From positions 1 through 41,987 of the forward strand of contig JAVBKF010000003.1 in assembly GCA_031554215.1 (NCBI GenBank): a DNA stretch of 41,987 bases. Direction: 5' to 3'. Origin of the DNA: JAVBKE01 sp031554215 (lineage in GTDB: Bacteria > Bacillota > Bacilli > JARBTR01). The notes beneath the pieces are model-generated. The model was not told the origin of the DNA, made no database searches, and worked only from the letters and a program-made list of their open reading frames with translations. A program made the translations under genes and the position numbers. Below, one piece after another: positions 7,994 through 15,506 of this stretch. Every line of letters begins with the position of its first letter. Positions within the stretch are counted from its first letter, which is position 1.

Positions 7994-8896
7994 TCACTGT
8001 AGTTGTTCCACTTCCGTTTCCAAATTAATCTGATAGTGTGCTTTTACCTGTGCCTGAATATAAGCGATTAGGTCCAGCACATCTTGTGCGGTAGCTTTGT
8101 CATTGTTGACGATAAAGTTTCCGTGCATTTCTGATACCTTAGCCCCACCTAACGTATAACCACGGAGTCCTAAGTCTTGAATCAGCTTTCCTGCATATTC
8201 TGGTAACGGATTTCTAAAGATGCTACCAGCACAAGGATTGTCATAAGGCTGTGTATCTTTCCGGTACTTTTTATTGGCTAGAATTTGTTCGCGGATTTTC
8301 TCTGGTTCACCTTTAGATAGGGTAAGAACGCATTCAAGGACAATACCAGGTCTCACTTTTTGTAGCAATGAGGTACGGTAGCTGTATTGCATTTCCTCAT
8401 TCGTGAGCCACTCTGATTCCCCGTCAAGGAATAGTACATGGACTTTCTGGATGATTTTCGACATATCGGAACCATGGGCACCAGCGTTCATATAAGCAGC
8501 ACCCCCGATTGAGCCAGGAATTCCTGCTGCAAATTCAAGACCCGTCAAGCCATTTCTCCCTGCAAGTGAGGCGAGTGAGACGATCGAATGACCCGCGCCA
8601 ACGTGGATGTCAGACCCTGCAAATTGAACTTGTTCAAGCCCTTTTCCAAGTTTGATGATCATACCTGAAAAACCGGTATCTAAGGCTAATAAATTGGAGC
8701 CTCTACCAATGACACGGCAAGGGACGTTCGCTGCTTGTGCAATTTCCACAGCTTTGATTACGCTATCTGGGCTACCCGGTTCAACGAAAATACGTGCAGG
8801 TCCACCAATTTTCATCGTTGTGTGGGCGGAGAGTGGTTCGTTTTCTTTAATGATGCCGACGTGATTCTTCTTTAATTGATTGATACAATTTTGCAT
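7994..8896 (-). CDS. murB: UDP-N-acetylenolpyruvoylglucosamine reductase
   Basis: FAD-dependent enzyme that reduces UDP-GlcNAc-enolpyruvate to UDP-MurNAc, the second committed step of peptidoglycan precursor synthesis. The 300-residue protein has the FAD-binding TTMKIGGPA and IGRGSNLL motifs, GIPGSIGGAAYMNAGA, and GSIFRNP with the catalytic serine. The lack of the extra loop of the E. coli enzyme marks it as type II, as in Bacillus and Staphylococcus. The ATG at 8896 has AGGAG nine bases upstream. It lies 72 bp downstream of spoVE on the same strand with its own promoter; murG, normally between them, is absent. Confidence 0.95.
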   Translation of the reverse strand: MQNCINQLKKNHVGIIKENEPLSAHTTMKIGGPARIFVEPGSPDSVIKAVEIAQAANVPCRVIGRGSNLLALDTGFSGMIIKLGKGLEQVQFAGSDIHVGAGHSIVSLASLAGRNGLTGLEFAAGIPGSIGGAAYMNAGAHGSDMSKIIQKVHVLFLDGESEWLTNEEMQYSYRTSLLQKVRPGIVLECVLTLSKGEPEKIREQILANKKYRKDTQPYDNPCAGSIFRNPLPEYAGKLIQDLGLRGYTLGGAKVSEMHGNFIVNNDKATAQDVLDLIAYIQAQVKAHYQINLETEVEQLQ

Positions 8897-8937
8897 GGCG
8901 ATTACTCCTATATTTTCAGTTAGACTTATATCTAACT

Positions 8938-8966
8938 ATCATAGCTGATTTGCATGAATTTCACAA
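8938..8966 (-). promoter_or_regulatory. murB-proximal promoter
   Basis: On the minus strand TTGTGA (8966-8961), 17-bp spacer, TATGAT (8943-8938), inside the spoVE-murB gap. It is followed by a GTTAGA/TCTAAC inverted repeat. Suggests murB is transcribed independently of spoVE. Confidence 0.55.
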
Positions 8967-8968
8967 AG

Positions 8969-10069
8969 TCACATTTTTGCATATCGGCTAATATTAAGCA
9001 GCATGCCTACTGCCATCAGTGTCAGTGTTAGCGACGAGCCTCCGTAACTTAGGAACGGTAGGGTAATGCCGGTTACTGGAATGAGCCCTGTTACAACGGA
9101 GACGTTAATCATCACTTGAATCGTAATCATTGAAATAATCCCCAGTGCAAGTAAGCTGCCAAACAGATCGGGACAGCCAATCGCTATTTTGATTCCACGC
9201 CAAAGCAAAATACCAAATAGAATCAAAATGATCGTTCCGCCGATATAGCCTAGTTCTTCAGATAGAATTGCAAATATGAAGTCAGTTTGCGGTTCAGGCA
9301 GATAGAAGAATTTCTGTCTACTCTCACCGAGTCCAAGCCCAAATAGACCACCAGGCCCAATGGCATAGAGGGACTGTATAATCTGAAAGCCACTCCCCAG
9401 AGGGTCTTTCCAAGGGTCAAGGTAGGAAGTAATGCGTTCTAACCGGTATGGTGCAGAGGCAACAAGTCCAACAAACCCAGCGATACCAATCAGACCAAGC
9501 CAAGCAAAATGACGCAAGCTAGCCCCTGAGATGAGAATGATCACCACAGCAGTACCAAACATGACCGTGCCTGTCCCGAGATCGGGTTGAATCATAATTA
9601 AACCGAATGCGACTGTCGAAATCCCAAGTGTCGGGACGAGTCCCTTTTTAAAACTTGTGATATACCGCCTATTTTTTTCAATATGTCGAGCAAGAAAAAT
9701 CATCATGGCTAGTTTCATAAATTCAGATGGCTGAATTGAAAATGCACCAACACCAATCCAGCTTCTAGATCCATTACGAAGCGTGCCGATACCCGGAATT
9801 AGCACGACAATGAGCAAGATGAAACAGATGAGCATGATTGGTTTCGCCCAGTTTTTCCAGACAAGGTAGTCAACGCGTGAAATCATAAACATTGCGATAA
9901 TACCAACAACTGCGAATAATAATTGTCTTTTTAAAAAATAAAACGCATCACCAAATTTGTAATCTGCCCAGATAGCACTGGCGCTGTAAACCATGATAAG
10001 CCCAATTGTTAGTAGCGAAAGAACGGCGATGATCAGTAATACATCGGGTGCGTTTTTTCTTGTTTCCAT
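8969..10069 (-). CDS. spoVE: stage V sporulation protein E, SEDS-family peptidoglycan polymerase
   Basis: SEDS proteins polymerise lipid II into glycan strands. SpoVE makes spore cortex together with a class B PBP. The 366-residue protein has the family hallmarks: VYSAS near the start, NGSRSWIGVGAFSIQPSEFMK with the essential region after helix 4, QPDLGTGTV, LPEPQTDFIF and the terminal LPFLSYGGSS. Length and the short ends match SpoVE of B. subtilis rather than FtsW (longer C-terminus) or RodA. I chose the ATG at 10069 because AGAGGTG precedes it and METRKNAPDV aligns with the usual start. Transcription passes through a small upstream ORF and hairpin. Assignment as SpoVE rather than another FtsW paralogue is inference from length and similarity. 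Confidence 0.85.
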   Translation of the reverse strand: METRKNAPDVLLIIAVLSLLTIGLIMVYSASAIWADYKFGDAFYFLKRQLLFAVVGIIAMFMISRVDYLVWKNWAKPIMLICFILLIVVLIPGIGTLRNGSRSWIGVGAFSIQPSEFMKLAMMIFLARHIEKNRRYITSFKKGLVPTLGISTVAFGLIMIQPDLGTGTVMFGTAVVIILISGASLRHFAWLGLIGIAGFVGLVASAPYRLERITSYLDPWKDPLGSGFQIIQSLYAIGPGGLFGLGLGESRQKFFYLPEPQTDFIFAILSEELGYIGGTIILILFGILLWRGIKIAIGCPDLFGSLLALGIISMITIQVMINVSVVTGLIPVTGITLPFLSYGGSSLTLTLMAVGMLLNISRYAKM

Positions 10070-10088
10070 GTGAAGCACCTCTTTATAT

Positions 10089-10157
10089 TCAAAAAAAAGA
10101 CTGGCACAGCTCGTCTCTTTTGTTAATAAAAGTGTATGCACATCCCGCGGTAAACAT
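10089..10157 (-). CDS. 22-residue leader ORF upstream of spoVE
   Basis: ATG at 10157 with AGGAG seven bases upstream, 22 codons starting MFTAGCAY and ending in a TGA at 10089-10091, twenty bases before the spoVE start. The last codons overlap a hairpin (10093-10121) with a 9-bp stem and a T-run. The ribosome binding site is as good as that of spoVE itself. Layout suggests a leader peptide or translational coupling; no similarity is recognised. Confidence 0.4.
   Translation of the reverse strand: MFTAGCAYTFINKRDELCQSFF
10093..10121 (-). terminator. terminator-like hairpin inside the spoVE leader
   Basis: On the minus strand AAAAGAGAC, an 11-nt loop, then GTCTTTTTTTT. The 9-bp stem (one G-U) running into T residues is terminator-like, and sits upstream of spoVE rather than downstream of a gene. 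Confidence 0.5.
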
Positions 10158-10169
10158 GAGCAATCTCCT

Positions 10170-10524
10170 ATTGATGCATCTTTCACGGGCCCAAAAAACG
10201 GTTTCTTTCTCTCTTTCATTAGGAAAAACAGTTTGGGTTGTTGCCTTGTTACAGATGACGGCTTTGCTTAGAGATTATCAGGTACGGATTGCTACCTATT
10301 AGTCGTATAGACCGAAGACTGGGCAAATTGAATGCCATTATATGTTATGATGAAAGATAGATAAGATTACCAAAACGAATCGATGTGCTAACAATAGCGA
10401 CTGATTTTGAGCTAGTTAAGCGAAACTGGTGGCGATAGCCATGGGGATAAAAGCGTGACAATGTAGATAATGAAAGTCGCTTTTAGCAAAATAGAGAGCC
10501 ATTTTTGAAATGAGGATGCTAACA
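10170..10524. other. divergent spacer between spoVE leader and cutC
   Basis: No convincing gene. TATGAT near 10343 could be a -10 element on the plus strand but lacks a well-spaced -35. The promoter of spoVE must lie here; no clear sigma-A or sporulation-sigma site was found. Confidence 0.35.
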
Positions 10525-11151
10525 ATGACAATTTTAAAAGAAGCCTGTGTTGGTAGCTACGCAGAAGCAGTGCGTGCCAGTGAACTCGGAGCAGATCGGA
10601 TTGAATTATGTCAACAGTTGTTGATCGGAGGAACGACACCTACGGCTGAAACGATTACGCTGGCAGGGCAAATCCCAGATGTAGATGTACAAGTGATTAT
10701 TCGCCCACGTGGTGACGACTTCTGTTATTCTGATGCAGAATTCGGTTTGATGAAAGTACAAATTGAAACGGTCAAGCAAATCGGTGGATCCGGTGTGGTG
10801 CTCGGCATTTTGACGGAAGCGGGTTTGGTTGACATAGTCCGGACTAAAGAACTTGTTCAGCTAGCTAGCCCCTTACCAGTGACGTTTCATATGGCATTTG
10901 ACGAGATTGTTGATAAAAAGGCAGCGATAGATGTGTTGTGTGAAATCGGTATTGTACGAATTCTCACAAAAGGTGGGAGCGGTTCGGCGCTCGAAAATCT
11001 AGCGGTTCTAAAGGAACTTGTTACCTACGCAGCAGACCGATTGGTGATCATGCCGGGTGGTGGTATCACCGCCGAAAACTGTGCGATGGTTGCTGAGTTG
11101 ACAGGTGCTGTTCAATTACATGGTACGAAAATTGTTGGCGATTTAAGTTGA
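10525..11151 (+). CDS. cutC: CutC family protein (copper homeostasis protein CutC)
   Basis: 208-residue TIM-barrel protein of the CutC family. Recognised by KEACVGSYAEAV at the start, GADRIELCQQLLIGGTTPT, the RPRGDDFCYSD motif, TFHMAFDE and the RILTKGGSGSA / MPGGGI phosphate-site-like loops. CutC has been linked to copper tolerance in E. coli and Enterococcus, but its molecular role is unsettled. The ATG at 10525 is preceded by GAGGAT; the in-frame ATG at 10510 lacks a good site. Slightly shorter than the ~230-245 residues of many homologues. No copper genes are adjacent. Confidence 0.88.
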   Translation: MTILKEACVGSYAEAVRASELGADRIELCQQLLIGGTTPTAETITLAGQIPDVDVQVIIRPRGDDFCYSDAEFGLMKVQIETVKQIGGSGVVLGILTEAGLVDIVRTKELVQLASPLPVTFHMAFDEIVDKKAAIDVLCEIGIVRILTKGGSGSALENLAVLKELVTYAADRLVIMPGGGITAENCAMVAELTGAVQLHGTKIVGDLS

Positions 11152-11207
11152 CGTCTAGAAATGAATAACTGCTATGAAGCCGAAATGAGTGAATGGCAAA
11201 CGTCTAG

Positions 11208-11238
11208 AGGCATTTCTACGAAAAGGCTAGAAATGCTT
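11208..11238 (+). terminator. hairpin after cutC
   Basis: AGGCATTTCTA and TAGAAATGCTT form an 11-bp stem (one G-T) with a 9-nt loop. Only a weak TTCTTC follows. It may end the cutC transcript. Confidence 0.4.
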
Positions 11239-11420
11239 CTTCGTTGTGGGTTTGATCTCATGGGACTATTCAGGAACGACGATTACTTGATGACAGCGCA
11301 GTGGGGAGCTCATGTGAAAAAGCATGCTGATCATAGGTCATACAAAGATTGAGGTCATCAATCAGAATTTTATGCTAGCATATTCGTGTGGAAAAATATA
11401 AGGGATTTTGGATGGAATTT

Positions 11421-11466
11421 GAAGAGCAGTGGAGACCATGATGCTGGTTTTCTACCGCTCTTTTCT
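11421..11466 (+). terminator. hairpin in the cutC-DUF368 spacer
   Basis: AAGAGC/GCTCTT outer arms with inner partial pairing, followed by TTTCTTG. It lies 270 nt downstream of cutC with no gene between; the rest of 11152-11688 holds a 10-bp palindrome ATGCTAGCAT near 11374 and a promoter. Confidence 0.45.
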
Positions 11467-11591
11467 TGTGATAGTGAACTGTGTAAAGTAATGAAGAATA
11501 CAATTGATGTCAATCTACATTTAACCTGATATTAATCTGTAGAGCATATAATTTTAAACTGTCATCCAGACAAATTATTTTATGAGTATGT

Positions 11592-11597
11592 TATAAT
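11592..11597 (+). promoter_or_regulatory. extended -10 promoter for the DUF368 gene
   Basis: TGTTATAAT: a consensus -10 with the TGn extension. The -35 region (GACAAA, 17 bp upstream) is poor. The leader to the start at 11689 is about 85 nt. Confidence 0.5.
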
Positions 11598-11688
11598 GGT
11601 CTGGCTATTTCAAATTTATCTACATAGTAAAATTTGATGACAAAAGCGTCTACAGCTAGCTTTGTAAATAAATACATAGGAGTTTGAT

Positions 11689-12528
11689 ATGAAGGATAAG
11701 AACTTATTTGACTGGATTTTCAGGTTTATCAAAGGCATGTTTATTGGAACAGGTGCCATCTTACCGGGCGTGAGTGGTGGCGCTCTGGCAGCTGTGTTTG
11801 GGATTTATGAGCGAATGATTGCCTTTATCGCCAACATTACAAAGGATTTCAAAAAGAACTTCTTCTACTTTTTACCGGTGGGGATCGGCGGGGTGCTCGG
11901 GGTTTTCCTGCTATCATTCGCCCTCAGTTACTTCTTTGAAAAGGCAGAAACACAGATTATTTGGTTTTTCATTGGTTGTATCATTGGTATTCTGCCATCA
12001 TTATTCAAGCAGGCAAGCAAAAAAGGGAAAACCTCAAAGCATACGATGATTTTAATCGTTACGGCAGTTGCGGCAACAACCTTTCTAGTGGTTGTAGAGC
12101 AGTCACTAATTGGTCAAACAATCCCGTTAAATTTTTTTACTTGGGTTGTTGCAGGTGCGATTTTTGGACTTGGTATGATCATCCCGGGTCTGAGTCCATC
12201 TAACTTTTTAGTTTTCCTAGGCATGTACCAGCCAATGACAGATGGCATTAAAAACGGCGATTGGTCTGTGATTATTCCAATGGCCATTGGCGGTATTGGT
12301 ATCGTGCTGTTACTATCAAAACTGGTGAATTACATTTTCAAAGTGGCATACGCGGGTCTTTATCATTTCATTATTGGCGTTGTGTTTGCGTCAACCATCA
12401 TGATTATTCCTACCAATTTTGATTACCTCAGTGTCGGTGGATTCGTATGTATCCTCACTTGCATTATTGGTATCGTACTAGGTCTATGGATGGATAAACT
12501 TGAGGAGACATATAAACCTGAAAATTAA
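11689..12528 (+). CDS. DUF368 / PopT-type undecaprenyl-phosphate translocase
   Basis: 279-residue polytopic membrane protein. The conserved start FIKGMFIGTGAILPGVSGGALA and a second, inverted copy of the same signature, GLGMIIPGLSPSNFLVFLGMY (~158-180), are the DUF368 hallmark and reflect an internal repeat with re-entrant helices. DUF368 members (PopT) return undecaprenyl phosphate, the lipid carrier of wall and surface sugars, to the inner leaflet. Eight or so hydrophobic segments are visible. The ATG has TAGGAG eight bases upstream. It is monocistronic, with its own promoter and terminator. Function in this organism is inferred from the family. Confidence 0.85.
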   Translation: MKDKNLFDWIFRFIKGMFIGTGAILPGVSGGALAAVFGIYERMIAFIANITKDFKKNFFYFLPVGIGGVLGVFLLSFALSYFFEKAETQIIWFFIGCIIGILPSLFKQASKKGKTSKHTMILIVTAVAATTFLVVVEQSLIGQTIPLNFFTWVVAGAIFGLGMIIPGLSPSNFLVFLGMYQPMTDGIKNGDWSVIIPMAIGGIGIVLLLSKLVNYIFKVAYAGLYHFIIGVVFASTIMIIPTNFDYLSVGGFVCILTCIIGIVLGLWMDKLEETYKPEN

Positions 12529-12532
12529 TCAT

Positions 12533-12561
12533 AAAAACGAGACCAGTTGGTCTCGTTTTTT
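12533..12561 (+). terminator. terminator of the DUF368 gene
   Basis: ACGAGACC, AGTT loop, GGTCTCGT, then TTTTTT, starting five bases after the stop codon. Confidence 0.93.
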
Positions 12562-12732
12562 ATGCAAATAAACTGAAAGGGTTTTGATAAGCTAGGATCA
12601 TATGATGCAGAATTAACCAGACAGTCGCATAGGCCGCGCGAGAATCGGTGTACGGGTGTAGAACCTTTATATGGTGCACTTGTAAGAAGGGGTAGGGTCA
12701 AAGTGACGTAACTGAGCGGAAAGTCAGTAAAT

Positions 12733-12758
12733 AAAAAAACCTGCCATTTCTGACAGGT
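12733..12758 (-). terminator. terminator of the CNNM/CorC gene
   Basis: On the minus strand CCTGTCA, GAAA loop, TGGCAGG, then a run of seven T. It lies 12 nt after the stop codon. Confidence 0.92.
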
Positions 12759-12769
12759 CGTACACTTAT

Positions 12770-14056
12770 CTAGTTTCGGGAAATTTCAATAAATCGGATT
12801 TGATGATCGTCCATTTCCAAAATTTTGAATTGGTAATTTTCAAATTCTATAATGTCACCCGCAGTTGCATCGTAGTTTTCTGTTAGAATCCAACCACCAA
12901 TTGTGTCGATATCATCTTCGAGGATTTCTGTTCCCAAGAGATCGTTGATTTCTGTAATCAATACTTTGGCATCCACTACGTAGGTGTTGTCATTCAGCTG
13001 TTCAATTTCATTCGTTTCGTCAACATCAAATTCGTCACGAATTTCGCCAACAATTTCTTCGATGATGTCTTCGACAGTTACAAGACCAGAAGTCCCGCCA
13101 TACTCATCCATTAGAATAGCCATTTGAATGTGTTCCTTTTGCATTTTAAGCAATAGGTCGTGAATTGGAATTGAGTCGATGACACGAATAATTGGTCGAA
13201 TAAATTTGTCGAGATCACTGATTTTCTGTTTAGAGACAATGTCAGTTAATACTTCTTTCACATTGATCATCCCGATGATATGATCTTTGTCTCCATCAAC
13301 AATTGGATAACGTGTGAAATTTTCCTCTTTGATCGTGACTAGACAGTCGTCGACAGAAGAGTTTCGCGCTAATGCTACAATCTCGGTTCGCGGAACCATA
13401 ATTTCTTTCGCAATCCGGTTATCAAATTCAAAGATATTATTCACATACTTGAATTCAGATTGATTGATTTCACCGCTTTTATAACTTTCTGAAACGATCA
13501 TTCTCAGTTCTTCTTCCGATGGTGCTTCATCAGATTCCGATGTTCCTTTGAGACCAAATAGTCTCATGATGAGTGCCGCAAGTTTGTTCAAAACCCATGT
13601 GATTGGGTAAAGAATTTGATTCAGCAGTATCAGCGGTCTTGCGAATGCAAATGCGATTGATTCTGCCTTTTGAATTGCAATGTTTTTTGGAGCAAGTTCG
13701 CCAATGACCACTGTAAGCAGTGTGACGAGGATAAAAGAAAACGCAACAGTTGCAGTATGTTCGACATTTTCTGGCAGCGATACAAGTTCAAAGATTGGTT
13801 CTAATACAACTTCAAAACTTGATTCCCCGACCCAACCGAGCGCAAGCGCACTCATTGTAATCCCGAGTTGTGCTGTTGATAAGTATACTTCAATATTTGA
13901 AGTAATCTTCTTTACTGCTAATGCTTTCTTGTTTCCCTCTTCAATCAATTGATCGACTCTGGTACTCCGTAATCTGATAAATGCAAACTCAGCAGCAACA
14001 AAAAATGCCGTAAGTCCGATCAGAAAAAAACTAAACACAATTTTTCCTATGTCCAA
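12770..14056 (-). CDS. CNNM/HlyC-CorC family transporter (hemolysin family protein)
   Basis: 428 residues with the standard three-part layout: a DUF21/CNNM membrane domain (1-~180, including the GWVGES and ELAPKNIA motifs), a paired CBS domain (~205-330, containing MVPRTEIVAL and the MAILMDEYGGTSGLVT end), and a C-terminal CorC_HlyC domain (~345-425). Family members such as B. subtilis MpfA/YhdP export Mg2+ or other divalent metal under CBS control by nucleotide and Mg2+. The start is TTG with AAGGA six bases upstream; no ATG start is available nearby. A long structured leader precedes it, with three consecutive hairpins. Confidence 0.88.
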   Translation of the reverse strand: MDIGKIVFSFFLIGLTAFFVAAEFAFIRLRSTRVDQLIEEGNKKALAVKKITSNIEVYLSTAQLGITMSALALGWVGESSFEVVLEPIFELVSLPENVEHTATVAFSFILVTLLTVVIGELAPKNIAIQKAESIAFAFARPLILLNQILYPITWVLNKLAALIMRLFGLKGTSESDEAPSEEELRMIVSESYKSGEINQSEFKYVNNIFEFDNRIAKEIMVPRTEIVALARNSSVDDCLVTIKEENFTRYPIVDGDKDHIIGMINVKEVLTDIVSKQKISDLDKFIRPIIRVIDSIPIHDLLLKMQKEHIQMAILMDEYGGTSGLVTVEDIIEEIVGEIRDEFDVDETNEIEQLNDNTYVVDAKVLITEINDLLGTEILEDDIDTIGGWILTENYDATAGDIIEFENYQFKILEMDDHQIRFIEISRN

Positions 14057-14200
14057 TGAAAGTCCTTGTTCCGCTTTTTACAGCGGCAAGGAATCACCTC
14101 CTGTTTTTGGGTGTAAACCCCTGTGTAGCGCTACTACACAAGTTCATTTATGTAGATAGTTCGATACACTTATCACTAATTATATTATATTTTCCAGATT
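14057..14200 (-). promoter_or_regulatory. structured 5' leader of the CNNM/CorC gene
   Basis: Reading on the minus strand: AT-rich promoter-like sequence containing TATAATATAAT (~14182-14192), then hairpin TGTGTAG/CTACACA, hairpin GGGT/ACCC, an isolated AGGAGGTGA, and hairpin CCTTGCCGCT/AGCGG-AA-CAAGG directly before the AAGGA and TTG start. It matches no riboswitch I know. The ion-related target makes metal-responsive control possible. Confidence 0.45.
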
Positions 14201-14437
14201 TTTTGTTAAAAATAAATAAAATTTTTTCTAATTGATCTGATTTATGCCTGAAAAATCCACTTTAGGTTAGGTATATAGCAGTTTAGCGCTGATTTTATCG
14301 GTATTGAAAATTGTTTCAATAATTGAGTTATTCATCAATTAAGTATTAAATATAGCCGATAGTTGCGTGGATTGCAAATCAATACTTGTTTTTGTCAGCG
14401 GGTTGTACCGCATCTGGACTGGCGCGCGCTGCTGATT
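14201..14437. other. gene-free stretch
   Basis: AT-rich sequence without a supported gene or site between the CNNM leader and the 3' hairpin of the M15-like peptidase gene. Confidence 0.4.
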
Positions 14438-14484
14438 CTCCTTTAGCCCAGGGACTACCTAGTGGGTTCCTGAGCTAAGAGGAG
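14438..14484 (-). terminator. hairpin after the M15-like peptidase gene
   Basis: CTCCTTTAGCCCAGG and CCTGAGCTAAGAGGAG form a long imperfect stem starting four bases beyond the stop codon. No T-run follows, so it may be an mRNA 3'-end stabiliser rather than an intrinsic terminator. Confidence 0.5.
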
Positions 14485-14488
14485 GGGG

Positions 14489-15166
14489 CTAGTCGATCAC
14501 GGTACTTGTGCGGCCGATCCCCACTACATTGTCAACGATGGCAGTCCATGTAGCGCAGTCTGTGACGCCGCTTTCAGGGATGCCTTGGCTTCGCTGGAAT
14601 GCGCGTAGCGCAGTCGCAGTACTATTACCGAAAATACCGTCTGGGGATCCAGTGACAAAACCAAGCGCATTCAGCGCATCTTGTAAAATCAACACATAAT
14701 TGCCTCTTGATCCGGTTGCTACTTCTGGATAGCCAGCAGAGCAGGCTGGGGTGCCGAAGCGCTTATCTGTGTGTACCCATGTGGGGGAAATAGAAGTAGG
14801 CTCGACGTATGACCATTTGCCAAAATCATGTGCTGCTTGTCTTAACATCTCAAGTTCTGCTGGTGGTAATGCTTGCCCAGTATCAAATGCAGTTCCGGCG
14901 TAATGTTGTGATTGTTGCCCATGACCGCCTTCCCAAATGCGTTTAAAGGCAAAGCCGAATGGGATTGGAAGTCCATAAAAATCACTGTATTCATTCCATG
15001 TTTCCATTGAATTCCTATCTGTCCAAAGGACATTGGAATTGCTACTCCCCCGGAACTCTTCTACCGTGAGTGTCTGACCTGTGTTATAAGGCATGCTATC
15101 ATTCTCACCACGGTAATACACTTCCATCGTGTTCGCTGGATTGTTATAGACAATTATTTTTGCCAT
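14489..15166 (-). CDS. M15-like D-Ala peptidase domain with peptidoglycan-binding domain
   Basis: 225 residues. The first ~140 carry the zinc-peptidase pattern of VanY/M15-type enzymes: SQHYAGTAFD supplies His88 and Asp95, and WVHTD supplies His132. A PG_binding_1 domain follows (~150-215), with GSRGNYVLILQDALNALGF and GIFGNSTATALRAFQ. Such enzymes cleave peptide stems of the wall. Oddly there is no signal peptide or membrane anchor, so export may depend on lysis, a holin or the mother cell. The ATG at 15166 has AAGGGGAAT upstream. It is monocistronic. Substrate specificity cannot be read from sequence. Confidence 0.82.
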   Translation of the reverse strand: MAKIIVYNNPANTMEVYYRGENDSMPYNTGQTLTVEEFRGSSNSNVLWTDRNSMETWNEYSDFYGLPIPFGFAFKRIWEGGHGQQSQHYAGTAFDTGQALPPAELEMLRQAAHDFGKWSYVEPTSISPTWVHTDKRFGTPACSAGYPEVATGSRGNYVLILQDALNALGFVTGSPDGIFGNSTATALRAFQRSQGIPESGVTDCATWTAIVDNVVGIGRTSTVID

Positions 15167-15506
15167 TGCTATTCCCCTTTACTCAATGAAGAAAACTCGA
15201 TAATTATTTTATACGAGAAAGGAAATATGTGTGCTTATAAATAGGTTTTTCGTGCACCAAATGATGAGATGGCATGAGTAGCTTTGTATTTGATTAGGCG
15301 TTGACGTTGTAAGGATAATTAGCCTATTGGCACGACTACCAGAAGTAGACACTAGATGTTTCCTGATGCGTAGCGAAAAAATTTTGACCTTTTCAGTTGT
15401 TCGGATTTTCGTCACAAAAAAGAGAAGTGTTGGGCATTATTTCAATGTATACTGTTACAGTGTGAAATATTTAACAGAATTTTAAATAGTAAGGTGGAAA
15501 TTGGAT
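15167..15506. other. divergent spacer with a composite inverted repeat
   Basis: Holds the promoters of the divergent peptidase and radical SAM genes. TATTTCA/TGAAATA arms (15438-15469) enclose the palindrome ACTGTTACAGT (15451-15461). TATACT (15448-15453) could be a -10. Nothing else stands out. Confidence 0.4.

Noticed and set aside
10048..10302. 84-residue plus-strand ORF opposite the spoVE leader
   Set aside because: Antisense to the spoVE leader region; composition looks non-coding and no start signal is present.
11161..11352. 63-residue ORF after cutC
   Set aside because: Overlaps the hairpin at 11208-11238, begins right after the cutC stop without a proper ribosome binding site, and shows no recognisable domain.
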